From Megamerina dolium (Eukaryota; Arthropoda; Insecta; Diptera; Megamerinidae), in NCBI GenBank assembly GCA_963854835.1, contig OY978527.1, forward strand, positions 32,881,047-32,945,046: a stretch of DNA of 64,000 bases. The letters run 5' to 3'. The translations under genes were made by a program, and so were the position numbers. Shown here in pieces: positions 9,941 to 21,548 of this stretch. The notes beneath the pieces are model-generated. The model worked only from the letters and a program-made list of their open reading frames with translations. It searched no databases and had not been told where the DNA came from. Numbering within the stretch: the stretch's first letter is position 1; each line of letters starts with the position of its first letter.

Positions 9941-11933
9941 GAACCAAATCTACAATAATATACAGGTGCAATCAAAAAACAAAAATAGATGAAGTAAAAC
10001 TTTTTGAGGAAATGAATTGGAATACAAATGCATTTGTTATCATTAAGAATTGTATTTAATTAAATAAATAAACTTATGGATGTAACTAATCCAAACTGCA
10101 CTTTACAGATAAACGTCCCCACAAAATTCCATATTCAAACAAAAAAGAAAGAAAATAAGAATAAGGAAATATTGCTAAAAGTATAAATGTAAGAAAAAAT
10201 ACCCTCATAAAATATAAAATACGCTCATTATGTGAAAATTTGCGAAACATGGTATTTTTTGCATTCCACAATACCCAAAGTGGCATTTTGTTTTTACGCT
10301 CGTTTCCGTTTCGCACCCGAATAGTGGCGATAAGCACTGTCACGCATACATATGTATATATTTCTGGATATATGAGCACATAATATAATATAGTGCTATA
10401 AAAATGTTTAATATTCCCTGCAGTGAGTTTTCAAAAGAATTACCTTTGAATCGGGGTTGTAGTAAGCTATGAACACACTATTCATTATGAAACTCTACAT
10501 TCTGCTTTTATGAAATATTGTATCTTATACCTGCGTATAAGTACAATACTATGCGAATATGCGAAGAGCAGAAAATCTCAGACTGCTACCAGTAACTCAA
10601 TGCTGAGCGACGAGTCGTCTATCCAATGAGTTCCGTCCCTTCTAGTACTCATGGCACCTGATTCTTTTAACTCAGTAGAAAAGTTCAATATATCGAGTGT
10701 TCACATGTCTTTTATGAAGCTAGTGATATGTTGTGAAAATATAAAGCCGGTAGCAGTTCTTTTGAAACTACTATTTAACTAGTACATATATAACCATATG
10801 TATTATCAACGTAGTGCTTACAATAATATACGCGCTAAGCTACACTTGCATATTTTCATTTAATATTAAACAAATAAATCGCGAAAGCACACATGTGTAT
10901 TATTTACCAAAACGATGCGACTTTTTCGTAAATCCCTCGACAGTGTTTACTTTTTTTACAGGAGCAAACTGACGTAACATTATAAGTATGCAAACATATT
11001 AGACATTATCCTCATGTTTGATACTTACATTGTTGTTACATTGTTTCGTTACAGTGGCGTTGATTCAAAGTAGCAGCTATACACTGTATGCAAAGTATGT
11101 ACTAGCCAGAGAAGCCAACTCATTTTTCTTCCCTGAATCTATCTACGCAATTCCGCGTTTTATAATTAAATTCCTCATAACAATAAAAATTAAGAATATA
11201 TACTACATCTACGATAAAACAATTTAAATATAGCGACTTTACACAATTATATGTACTTGATTGCCTTGATGAGGTTCTCCTCAAATACTTCAATATTCGT
11301 TATCGGATGTCCAATCCTTTTTCTACGGAAACTTGTTTCTACTGAAACAAGTAAATACTATAATCGATCGGTATTGCGCATGTATGTTTGTACAAACATG
11401 TAAGTATGTTTGGAGAAACATTAAATATTGATTTTGTATTTAATTGGGTGTGGCCGCAACTTAAACTCCCTTCATCAATGCTAAAAAGCTCATGTTATAT
11501 TTGTATTTTACATAAACTGAGGATGCGCAACAAAACGTAGATCATTTACCGAAATTTCCCCCAAAATGGAAATATGCAAATAATTTGGCTTCTCTGATAG
11601 GTACTTATGTTACTATCATACAATAGTGTTGCATGAATGTATGTACATATGTAGGTAATCGTGTGTACACCGAGACGTTTTTCTATGCATGAGTATGTGT
11701 TTTCGTTTGAGTTTGTATTAAACTTTACATAGTTCAGGTACGTTTGTGCATACAACAATATTATTCTTTCTCGAGTGTGATTTTAGTGTTTTATGCAAAT
11801 CCATATATCTACAATTTAGCGTCGCCAATCCCGAGATTCTGAGAACCTGCCTTAAACGTGAACTTCTACATTTGCGGAATTTATATGAAAAAGCATATGA
11901 ATAGCTACTGATAATATTAGATAATATTAGTTG
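9941..11933. other. AT-rich spacer, nothing recognised
   Basis: About 2 kb without recognisable coding motifs or repeats. A small perfect stem (ACTTGTTTC, loop TACT, GAAACAAGT) lies near 11,327. The open frame at 10,086-10,379 (minus) has no known domain and compositionally biased content. Confidence 0.5.
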
Positions 11934-13235
11934 GCGTGGCTTACCTCTTTCTTGTAAATCCAATTAATTTTTCAATATTAATCCACACCTTAAATTTGTT
12001 TGTCCTACGTTGAATAGTTCATAAGTTATAGCGGTTTAAATTTTGAAAAATTTTCGCAACTTTGTATGGGAGCCCCAATAAGAAGTGGGCGTGGTACGCT
12101 GATTTTTTGCCAGATTATTTCCGACTACGATATTAATCAAAGTGTCAATTATGGTTATTCTAGACAGAAGATTGCCGAAGTTACGGCTGTCCCATTTCCT
12201 GTGAACCTAGTTGCTCGTACAATACTAATCCACACCTTATATCTCGTTATTCTACGCTGAATAGTTTGCAAGTTATGGAGCTTAAAAGTTTTAGTTTAAT
12301 TTCCGCAACTTTGTATGGCAGACCTATGAAGGAGTGGGCGTGGTACACTGATTTTATGCCAGATTATTACCGACTACGATATTAATTTAAGTGTCAATTA
12401 TGGTTATTCTAGGCAGAAGATTGCCGAAGTTACAGCTGTTTCAATTTAAAATTTGTGTGGGGGCTACGATAAACAATGGACGTGGTGCGCCCATTTCCTG
12501 TGAGCCTAGTTGCTCGTACAATACTAATCCATACCTTAAATCTCGTTATTCTAGGCTGAATAGTTTGCAAGTTATAACCGGTAACATTTTTTTGAATTTC
12601 CGCAACTTTGTATGGCAGACCCAAAAAGGAGTGGGCGTGGCACACTGATTTTCTGCCATATTATTTCTCACTGCCATGTTAATCTAAGTGTCAATTATGG
12701 TTATTCTAGACAGAAGATTGTAGAAGTTACAGCAGTTTCAATTTAAAAGAAGTACAGACACTTTGTATGGGAGCTACGCTAGAAAGTAGACGTGGCTCAC
12801 CCGCTTTTGGCGAGGTTATATAGTAGTATAATATAACTCTATGTGCAAAATATTGTTATCCCAAGTGGTATATTATGTAAGTTATAGCAAGTTAAAGATT
12901 TTTAAAATTCCGAGGTTAGTCGCTTTGAATGCTTGGTGTGGGCGTGGCTATAGACCGATCATGTCCAATATCAATCCCCTCCGTACCCTTGGATCATAGG
13001 TTACTTGTACCAAATTTCGTCGAAATAGCTCAATATTTACTCAAGTTATCGTGCGAACCAGCCAGGTGACAGACAGACGGACGGATGGACGGACGGACAT
13101 CGTTAAATCGAAAATTTAATTGACGCTGATCACGAATATATATCTATGTCTATATCTCCGGAGATTCCTTCAAGTGGACACAAACATCTGACCCAAATGA
13201 ATATACCATGCATATTGCATTATGCAGGGTACAAA
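11934..13235 (+). repeat. 1.3-kb repeat with GTGGGCGTGG units, copy 1
   Basis: The copy consists of imperfect direct units of roughly 150-300 bp, each carrying TTTGTATGG..(A/G)GTGGGCGTGG followed by segments such as GTGTCAATTATGGTTATTCT, CAGAAGATTGCCGAAGTTAC and TAGTTGCTCGTACAATACTA. GTGGGCGTGG or a one-base variant recurs at about 12,090, 12,337, 12,480, 12,633, 12,790 and 12,940. The distal end carries ACGGACGG repeats (13,075-13,098), then TTAATTGACGCTGATCACGA and finally GCATTATGCAGGGTA. The same order is found inverted at 45,594-46,885. Overlapping open frames here (for example 12,391-12,648) are by-products of the repeat. No protein motif was found. The left end is shorter than in copy 2. 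Confidence 0.8.
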
Positions 13236-15107
13236 AAGGTTTGAGATTTAAGCGTAATATCTGTTTCACAGTTTTTAATCGAATACAATAGGCCATTAGA
13301 TTCGTAAATATCTCTCCTAATATAATATCAAAATAAAAAAATTTAGCAAACAATTTTTAGGTTTTTCGAATCTAAATCCAGATTTTGTGGGTGTAGTTGA
13401 AATTTTAGTAATGAAGTTTTTCATTGTTTGAGTGGAACTACACGTTAATTTTCAGTGGGATGCCTAAAAGCTTGAGATCAAAATATATTTCTCGTCAGCA
13501 GGATTCATATGTACGATAATTAATTCTAGAACAAGATTAAGAGATATTTTTTTACAACATTTGATGTTTTTAATTATAATTATTATAATTATAATAAACA
13601 CTTTAAGTCAAGCCATTGATTATAGCTTGATTGCTATATTTGGAAACATTTTCGAAAATTATTTATGAATAGACAATGACATTTTATTGTTTTATTTGTA
13701 TGTGGGCGAGGTAGTTCAGTGGTCAGTGGTCAGTATTAATATATGACATATTTTTATTTTATTTTATAAATTTTTAAATATTTTTAAAATTCTATAATTT
13801 TGGAATTTATTCCGGAAAATATCGTCTAAACCTGTTCTCGATCCCGGGAGCAGCAAGAGCTTCGAAACTTGCCAACATATCCATAGAAATAGAGCCACGC
13901 AGCAAAAGTGTGGGAGAGAAGACTATGTAGTAACTGCTTATATATAAGAGGTTTCAGCATATGGTGATTGAGACGCTTTCTACACTTTGGTATATTTACC
14001 TATTTACAATTTTTTGCATGTTTTTATATGTATGTAGCATATTTCTTCAGTCTGCGTAATGCATAATGTAAATTTTATTTTGAATTCGAATGTTTCGCAC
14101 TATTTTCTTACACTGAAGGCCAATATAACAAACAAATAAAAAATCTTTACTAGCAATGCAGTGTCTCATCCCAGCAAACAAAAGGGCTCAACAAATTATG
14201 TATTAAGTGTGTATTTCACACCGAATTATCAGCGAATATTATATGAACGATGGAAAAAGTTTTCGATGTACATTAAGAGCTGTTTTATTGTGTTTTTTTA
14301 AATGAATTTAAGGTGGTCGAAAAAATTTTAAGGATCAAATTACTTTGAAAAATTATCATTATGGCTGAATTCCTAAATGTCTATACGCAAAGTATTAATA
14401 CAGCTTTAATACAGTCTTGATACTTTGTAGCACTACCACACAAATTCATTGTTAATGTTTAGCATCACAATTGTTATCGATGAGCTCATTGTTTTCCTCT
14501 GCTCATCCCTACCAGTATGTTTACCTTTAGGGACATGGTACTTCGTCAAAAGTTTACACAGTTGCATTTTGGAATATACTACATTGTTCGATTGCAAAGC
14601 AAGATGTTATTGTGTAATAACCGTATGAGTTGTAGAGTGCAGTGCCACGCCCCTGCTCTATCCCCAACCTGATATACATAAATATTTATGCTTATTGAAG
14701 ATATAAATCAATAAGGTAAGATAATATTAGATTGATGGACGTGACGTAGGATCTTATCTAACAATAAGATCTTCTGAATAGCAAGATGATTTAAAAGGCA
14801 GCATAACTGCAACGAAAAACTTTTCTTGTCATTTCCTCTTCAGAATTCTGATTGTTTATAGGCAACGCACCAAAAACGGTCATAATTGCGTTTGTTTATA
14901 TAAGGCATAATTTTGAGCGTTCATAGCTCTGTTTGACGGGATATATGTACATATTACAATTCATATGTATATATGTATATGAATATTTTTTCGAAATAGC
15001 TTGTTTATTGCTCTATGTTGAATTCTACAGCCTACTATATGTATGTATTTTTTTAGCCCAGTGATAACACCAAAATCCATTAAAATACTTTCTTAGTATA
15101 GTATAGT
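13236..15107. other. AT-rich spacer with one split tRNA-like segment
   Basis: No coding signature. At 13,708-13,730 GGGCGAGGTAGTTCAGTGGT resembles a tRNA 5' end with A box. About 110 bp of almost pure A/T follows, then GTTCTCGATCCCGG (13,834-13,847) resembles a B box. This could be a SINE head split by AT-rich sequence. Single MITE-end-like TTAAGGTGGTCG near 14,309. Otherwise nothing recognised. Confidence 0.35.
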
Positions 15108-15215
15108 ATAAAGGGTTATCCATTTTGCGGTTTCAAAAGTAAATGTAAATAAAACACATATAAGATATTTTTTATCATGATATTTCTTTTTTATTATAAA
15201 GTTTGAACGTTGACA

Positions 15216-15782
15216 TTATGTGTGAAATACTACATCATTTAAATGACCACCACGCGAATTGTTACAAGCATCGATTCTTTTGAGGTAATTTTCGACCACT
15301 TTTTGACACATATTGGGCGGTATCTCAGCCATAACGTGACGAATGTTGGTTTTCAGGTGCTCAAGAGTTAAAGGTTTATCTGCACAAACACGGTCTTTCG
15401 CGTAGCCCCACAAAAAAAATTCAAGCGGTGTCAAATCGCATGATCTTGGTGGCCACTTGATATCGCCACGACGAGAAATTACGCGGCCAGAAAATTTCTG
15501 TTGCAATAAAGCCATATTCGCTCGAGTTGTGTGGCATGTGGCACCGTCTTGTTGAAACCACATATTCTCTAAGTCGTATTCTTCAATAGCAGGCAAAAAA
15601 AAGTCGGTTATCATATGACCATAACGCTCAGAATTGACGGTGACAGTCGTTCCATCGTCGTTTTCGAAGAAGTAAGGTCTAATCACACCTCCGGACCAAA
15701 GAGCGCACCAAGCAGTGACTTTTTGTGGATGTAGTGGCCTCTCTTCAATTACTTGAGGATTCTCAGAACCCCAAATACGACA
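15216..15782 (-). pseudogene. Tc1/mariner-type transposase, catalytic C-terminal half, frame intact
   Basis: An uninterrupted minus-strand frame covers 15,216-15,908, but homology begins only near 15,779 (RIWGSENPQVIEERPLHPQ). It includes HPQKVTAWCALWSGG, WFQQDGATCHT with a catalytic aspartate, and WPPRSCDLTPLEFFLWG with the next one; 36 residues lie between the two aspartates. The end is SRGGHLNDVVFHT. This is a DDE transposase family widespread in insects, distinct from classical mariner (D34D). The upstream part of the frame, starting at a TTG and not an ATG, is unrelated and hydrophobic, and the first aspartate (normally in SDEAHF) is missing, so the copy is truncated. The stop is followed by a terminal motif, TATAAAGGGTTATCCATTTT (15,108-15,127), shared with the copy starting near 23,636. 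Confidence 0.8.
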
Positions 15783-16821
15783 ATAAAATACGGAACATAA
15801 AAGCAGAAGGCACCTTAATTTAATAACAGAAACACATGGAATACTGCCACAACACATAATATGACCAATTATTTTGAACGTCAAATAGTGGAGAAGCTGC
15901 GAGTTCAAAATCAGTATAAAAGCGTAGATATCTAGGGGCCTTTATTATAATAACTTATCCCAAAACTCAATCCGTTCTAATTGAAATATAGATCCAAGCC
16001 AAGAATTTAAAATTAATATTACCTAATTATTTTAGATATTCCTTAAATGACAAAATATTTCATTCAAGATGCAAGATGTTTTCGTTAAATTTTTGCGCTT
16101 CTGAATGCGACCAAATTTTATTAAAAACTCAATCAGGCAATAGAATTTTTCTTTTTTTTGTCTTCAAAAGTTCGTACGGATAAACTCGTTTAGAAATTGT
16201 AACTCAAAACATATTTTTGAATAATTTCTGAACCTCAAAACATTCGGTATGCTCCTAACTTTGCAAAACCTAGTGACGATTTCACTCAGCTACGGTTGTA
16301 CTTTCATAACAAATATTTGCCACTGGTACCAGTGCTGCACAAAATCATTGGCCGAATGTATCAATTTAGTGGCAAGAACAACATATGGCAGTGACAAAAA
16401 TAAATCCAATATTCACATCGGCATGGGCGTAAGAGTGATTGCACATACAAGAAATACACTAAAATAGCTTAAAATTGCACTACACATTGCAATAGAAACG
16501 TATGGTACACATTGATAACACCCAGACTCTTATTTTGTTATTATTGCAAAGAACAAATATTGTCTATTGTTACTGTAGTTCATAATTCGTATTATCGGAA
16601 AAAACAGCTTGCCTACGTAGGCATAGGAAGAAATCAGGAGGACTCTGAGGTATATTGCGCTCCACGCAGACTCTTCTGTTAGTCCTAACGCTTTTAACAC
16701 AAGTTTTAACTTTTGCTTCGCTTCAATGTATTAATCTTCGAGATCTGATTTAATTCTAAATCCTTATTTTGAATGCTTGATGGCGCTGGGAAATGCTTTG
16801 TCACACCCGATTATAATCTTG

Positions 16822-16823
<2 letters not shown>
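15783..16823. other. AT-rich spacer, nothing recognised
   Basis: About 1 kb. Sequence directly upstream of the transposase remnant does not match the family, and no second terminal repeat was found. No other signature was seen. Confidence 0.5.

Positions 16824-16907
<84 letters not shown>
16824..16907. repeat. TA dinucleotide microsatellite, about 84 bp
   Basis: Uninterrupted (AT)n directly abutting the low-coordinate end of the mariner at 16,908-17,990. Another TA tract flanks the other side (18,067-18,169). Confidence 0.95.
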
Positions 16908-16910
<3 letters not shown>

Positions 16911-17990
16911 CAGGCACACAAGCTTAAATCCGCTGTTTTTCGGTAAAAAAAAAATATTTTTCATTGAAAGCCAAAAATTATTTTATTCAAAGTATTTGCC
17001 CTCACTAACTATACATTTTTCCCATCTCTCGTTCAATTTGTGTATACCATGCCAAAAGAATTCCTCATTTTTCCAGGCAAACCACTCGTCAAGCCATTTT
17101 CCGACGTCTTCACACGAATCGAAGTGCTGTTCGGCTAGCGCGGGACCCATCGATGAAAACTGGTGATAGTCAGAAGGGGCCAGGGTGAATAAGCGGGTTA
17201 AGGTAGCACCTCCCAATTGAGCGTGTCCAAGTAGTTTAGTACTAGTTTTGACGTGTGCGGTGGGGCGTTGTCGTGGAGGAAAATCTGCTTCTCATATCTT
17301 TGTTCATAACCAGGCCTTTTTTCACCCAAAGCACGGCGCAATTTCACTAGTTGTTAGTGGTAGCTGTGAGCATTGACAGTTTCACCAGGTTTCAACAGCT
17401 CGTAGTAGATGACACCCTGCTGATCCCATAGAACGCACAGAATCGTCTTGCGTCCAAAGTGTTTGGTCTTGGAGAAGAAGTTGCTGGTTGGCCGGGATCG
17501 ACCCACGATTTTTTTCGTTTAGGATTCTCAAAGTATATCCGTTCTTAGGAACGGTTTTCTTTTTTGTCTAGCAAGCAAGATTTCGCATGTGTTTTGGGGT
17601 CGCTCCATCTGCCTATCGTTCAATTCATGGGGTACCCATTTTCCAAATTTTTGAACCTTCCTCATGGCTCGTAAACGTATGGAAATGGCTTGTTGAGTAA
17701 CACCTAACTGCTCGGCAAACAGTTTTTGCGATTGGGTGTCGTCCTCATCCAAAAGAGCCTGCAAATCATGGCCCTTAACTTTTCTGGGTCTATTTTCACG
17801 CTTCTTGTCACTCAAGTGAAAATGGCCTTCTTTGATCCGACGAAACCAGTCTCTGCAAGTGGTTTCCGATAGCGCACTGTCTCCACAAGCATTTAATTCG
17901 ACTCAGCAGCATATTTCTTCAAATTGAAGGAAAAAAGTAGAGCTTCCCCCATATGCTCTTTTTCTCGCACGAAACTAGACATGATTATAC
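16908..17990 (-). mobile_element. near full-length but mutated mariner element
   Basis: Reading leftward, the transposase begins near 17,982 with MSSFVREKEHMGEALLFSF. It continues with LSDKKRENRPRK, LAEQ-type LGVTQQAISIRLRAM, KWVPHELNDRQME (second HTH and the WVPHEL linker of mariners) and NPKRKKSWVDPGQP, then DNAPPHTS in altered frames, APSDYHQFSSMGPALAEQHF (third catalytic aspartate region) and ERWEKCIVSEGKYFE as C-terminus. All parts are in order over about 1.07 kb, close to the 1.0-kb coding length of mariner (around 345 codons). At least four frameshifts and stops disable it. The low-coordinate terminal region contains AAATCCGC-type sequence seen in mellifera/cecropia-like mariner ends; the other terminal repeat was not resolved. 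Confidence 0.85.
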
Positions 17991-18066
17991 GAGGAAAAAT
18001 GTATGTTGTTGTATGAAATCACTGATGATGTTTACTAATTGATATAAACAGATGTCGAACTATTCG

Positions 18067-18102
18067 TATATATACGTATATATACATATATATATGTATA
18101 TG

Positions 18103-18169
<67 letters not shown>
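18067..18169. repeat. TA-rich microsatellite flanking the mariner
   Basis: Starts as imperfect TATATACG and TATATGTATA units and becomes pure (TA)n from about 18,107. With the tract at 16,824-16,907 it brackets the mariner. Confidence 0.9.
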
Positions 18170-18172
<3 letters not shown>

Positions 18173-18757
18173 TATTAATAAATAATATATTGTACATGTA
18201 GTAGTATGTAATGCGCGTGTATGATCAAAAGTAAATCATTTCTTCTTGTTCCCATCATCATTAATGTTATTTTGGTGCTTTGTGTTTCGAAATTGAGAAG
18301 TAAGCCAAGTAGCGTTTGGTACATAGCACATTGCTCATAACACATTTGCCAATCAGCGGGGTGTTATAAAAAACGAGCAATATACCGAGTAGTTGAAGCA
18401 TATGCTAATGCGATTGTCAGATATATTTGACGGTCAAACGGTTTCAACGCGAAAAAGGATGAACCTTCGAATAACCAATCATCCAAATAAGCAACCAACT
18501 GCACAACATGCTAGATTAATGCCCCTATTGCGGTTCACAACTTTTGTAACAGTTTGGTCGCCGTCGAGAAATTCATATTGCCGTTCTCAACTCGACTGGC
18601 GGCTGATTTTTTTGATTGTGTTCATTATTTTTGTGGTATTGCCGTTTGCAACTCTGTTTCAGTTTGGTCGACAAGCACGTTAAATATACACCACTGCTCA
18701 TAAGCAGTTGTGTTTGCATCAGTTGCAGTTTACTTTAAACTAATAAAGCCAAAAATA

Positions 18758-18897
18758 ATGGAGAGATCGTAAGTAATAATTAGCTTGGCTTCATATTGTA
18801 ATTTCTCAACATTTTATACATTTTCAGAAGTTTAAAAATTACAACCAAAGCTCAATTTGAGAGGCTTGTTCAACTAATGGACCAGAATCCAAGCTAA
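18758..18897 (+). pseudogene. Harbinger second ORF, two exons, truncated
   Basis: Exon 1 is the 11 bases from ATG at 18,758 to 18,768, followed by GTAAGT. An acceptor TTTTCAG ends at 18,827 and exon 2 runs to TAA at 18,895-18,897. The spliced frame reads MERSSLKITTKAQFERLVQL followed by MDQNPS, then stop. In Harbinger elements the second ORF encodes a Myb/SANT- or MADF-like DNA-binding accessory protein needed for transposition, and KAQFERLVQLM is a plausible start of such a domain. The product here ends after about 26 residues because of the internal deletion or a nonsense change, so it cannot be functional. The assignment as second ORF rests on position, orientation and the short intron as well as on sequence. 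Confidence 0.65.
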
Positions 18898-19031
18898 CAA
18901 AGTAGACGTGAATCTAAGAAAAAAAGATTTCTTTTTTAAATAATTTAAGTTATCTTCCATTTACCAAAAAAGACTGAAATGAATTTAAAAAATAAATAAG
19001 AGATAAATTTATTGAGCTTGGAAAGAACGCA

Positions 19032-19478
19032 TTATATTATTTCTGATACTCCTTGCAGCGTCTGTTTCGTCTCCAATACATCTAATACTTCTTTTAAAAC
19101 AAGTGACATTGTATATTGAGCCACTCCCATATTGAAGTCATTGCCGCTGCTCTTCTGGTAGCTTCCATCAGCGAAAAATCTAAGAGCAGCACACAATTTC
19201 AATATTGGTGGTATAGATACGACACGCACAGATTTCTTGAAATGGTCTTTTACGTCATCCAGCAAAAAGCAAAATGCCTCTTTGCTTAGTCGAAAATAGC
19301 TAATAAATCTATAAAAAAATTTATTATTTGCTTTTATTTATTTTGAACAATATTTATACTTTTCGCTAGGTAGTTCAAGAGGGTTAGAGTCATCACGAAT
19401 TTTTCTCCGTAAGCGTAGCAAATCAATTTTCGCGTCTTCGTTTTCATTTTCATAAAACAAATCTACACTAATATCCAT
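19032..19478 (-). pseudogene. Harbinger transposase N-terminal part, two exons
   Basis: Exon 1 starts with ATG at 19,478 (MDISVDLFYENENEDAKID) and ends at 19,360. A 51-bp intron (GTATAAAT...TTTATAG, 19,359-19,309) follows, and exon 2 runs from 19,308 to TGA/TAA-type stop at 19,032. The spliced join reads NPLELPSEKFISYFRLSKEA, a typical N-terminal segment of PIF/Harbinger transposases. Exon 2 continues with SIPPILKLCAALRFFADGSY and NDFNMGVAQYTMSLVLKEV, the conserved helix-turn-helix region before the DDE domain. The frame stops after TLQGVSEII, before any catalytic residue, because the rest of the gene is deleted. Without the intron the frame has an in-frame stop, which supports the splice model. 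Confidence 0.8.
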
Positions 19479-19704
19479 TTTAAATAATTTTCACAGCAAA
19501 ACACAATTGTATATTTCCTTAATTTTTACTTTTAATCGACCACTTTTCTGTCACAAGTGATATTTTAAGCTGGTAACGCCATAACAATTTCAACCGAAAA
19601 CAGTGGTGTACCACAATACCAAAAAATAGTTTGGTCTTGTTGAAGTCGGGTCGACTCTAAGACGACCAAACTGGGTTGAGTGGTGAACCGCAATAGGGGC
19701 ATAA

Positions 19705-21548
19705 ATTCTAGTTCGTTTTTTGTTTGTTTTTTGTTTACTTTCCCGCAATGTATGAGCAAGTGTATGTGTGTGTGTTTGTGTGTTTATTAAATTGCTTTAG
19801 AGAAAGAAGATAAGCTCTGTGTCCCTGTTATTTACTGGCATGCTGGCGACAATGCAAACAATAATGACCAAATTACACATACATATATAAGGTATATAGA
19901 TGGCTCTTGGGTGCAGCCAATGCATATAGTGATTACCTGTTGGCATATGTACGAATAGACCTATGTTAAGTGAGCAGGAAACAATAAACATGCTGATAAT
20001 ATGTAAATGAAGTAGGCTTTACAAGCGCGTTAATAACCCTTTATTGTTTATTGTTGTCTTAACACTTCAGTGAACAATAATGCATACATTACACGTACGT
20101 ATACACGTATATACCAGAGCCATAGGCAGAATTTTGTGAAAGGAGGCTCTGAAATGTATAAATTGTAATTTGTATGTGAATCCAATACAACATTAAAATG
20201 TTAACTCTACAACAATGTTCCCAATTGTCGAGATTTTACTTTACAATACAATATTAGAATCAATAATTGATATTTGTATATTTCACAAATACAAAACACC
20301 TCTGACATAATTCCGTGATCGATGAAAGTAGAATGGTATCGGTATACATTTGAAGTATCAGCACCATTGCACCAACTGACGGCACAAAATGAAAGAAAAG
20401 TGAAAAATCAAAATTAAAATTATATCATTAACCTTTCGAAACTATTAAAAATCAAATATAAGTTTTTATACAAATTTTATGGCTTGAGTATTGTGAATTA
20501 TACGAGGGTTGTTCGAATACTTTTCTTTAAAAGGTCGATATATTCTTCAAAAGTATTGTCTTTTACAATCGACACATTTTTTCATGAGCCCGAAGCATTG
20601 TCGTCTAAATACTATATTACATACACACATACATACATACATATAGTATTATATAGAAAATTTGGACAGTACATATTTAATTTCTTTGTATTAGCTAATA
20701 GGTGTGGGGCAGAAGGGTTTGAACCACGAAACCCTCCTTAAATAAACCACTGGTTTGTACGAGTGTATTATTGAAGCGTAATTACAATTTTCAATATGGT
20801 GAGAGTAATTGAGTATGAAAATAAACAAATAGTAAAAAAAAAATTAAATGTGTAATGAAAATCTCTATCCTTCCATTTGTTATAATTGTATGTATTGTAC
20901 TTAAAGACAACTGAACAACTACTTATGGATTTGAAGAGAGTAGAAAAAAAAGTAACAGCAGTAATAATAAGAAAACTAGAGGAGCGATTGTGATCAAACC
21001 ACATGTATGAGTATGTATGTGTAGTGGGGTGCATTGCAACCCATATTAAAGTAAACCGGCTTAAAATGAAATTTGATTTATCTACTGATTCATAATATAG
21101 CGATAGCTTTTCGTGCGATGAAATGTTTTCAAAAACCCTCTAGAAATCGAGGTTCCTTTGGAAAAGTTCTTCGTCGCGCTACTTTTGGGTAAATAAATTG
21201 TAATAAATAATAGTGACTCAAGATTCACATACTTTTTTTTTAATGTACATATTGAATTTTTCCATGTAATTTTCTTGTAAATTCAAATAATTTTGATACT
21301 TTGCATCCAATTTGCGTTATCAAAGCACTTCTGAAAGGGTGTTGGCTACTCCAATGACGAATTAACGCATCAACTTCCACGGATTACGCATTGATGAACA
21401 TTGCCTTTGAAAAGATTAATAAAAAATGTGCATAAAGGCAAAATTCTACAATGCCAGCCTTATACAAGGAGCGACAATTATGTATTAAGACTGCCTCTAG
21501 AAAACACAATTAAAACACGATATCTGCTAATTTTTCGGTATATTTGTT
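19705..21548. other. AT-rich spacer with a weak mariner 3' end
   Basis: Mostly unrecognised. At 20,500-20,620 the minus strand gives MKKCVDCKRQYF in one frame, resembling the closing WxKCVxxxGxYFE of mariner, followed by a terminal-repeat-like ACGAGGGTTGTTCGAATAC (20,502-20,520). This may be a mariner 3' end but is too short to be sure. A (CATA)n run lies at 20,621-20,645. Confidence 0.35.

Larger units (their letters stand above)
18520..19701. mobile_element. PIF/Harbinger element, internally deleted, exact ends
   Basis: The terminal inverted repeats begin TGCCCCTATTGCGGTTCAC on both sides (18,520 inward and 19,701 inward, 19 bases identical), with further similarity up to CAGTTTGGTCG. TAA at 18,517-18,519 and 19,702-19,704 is the 3-bp target duplication typical of PIF/Harbinger. 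The 1182-bp unit contains two convergent reading frames characteristic of the superfamily: a DDE transposase start on the minus strand (19,032-19,478) and the second protein on the plus strand (18,758-18,897), each with a short intron. Both are cut off by an internal deletion around 18,900-19,030. GTTTGGTCG recurs near both ends (about 18,552, 18,660, 19,630 and 19,665) and may be a subterminal protein-binding repeat. Confidence 0.9.

Noticed and set aside
12391..12648. Similar proteins encoded at 12,391-12,648 and 46,231-46,488
   Set aside because: They are identical because the 1.3-kb non-coding repeat is present twice; frames exist on both strands and no protein motif is seen.
15783..15908. 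N-terminal extension of the transposase frame at 15,216
   Set aside because: It starts at TTG, is hydrophobic and unrelated to the transposase family; the open frame is accidental.
16764..16964. Open frame encoding a long Tyr-Ile repeat
   Set aside because: It is only the translation of the TA microsatellite.
20690..20745. Minus-strand B-box-like GGTTCAAACCC
   Set aside because: No A box at the required distance.
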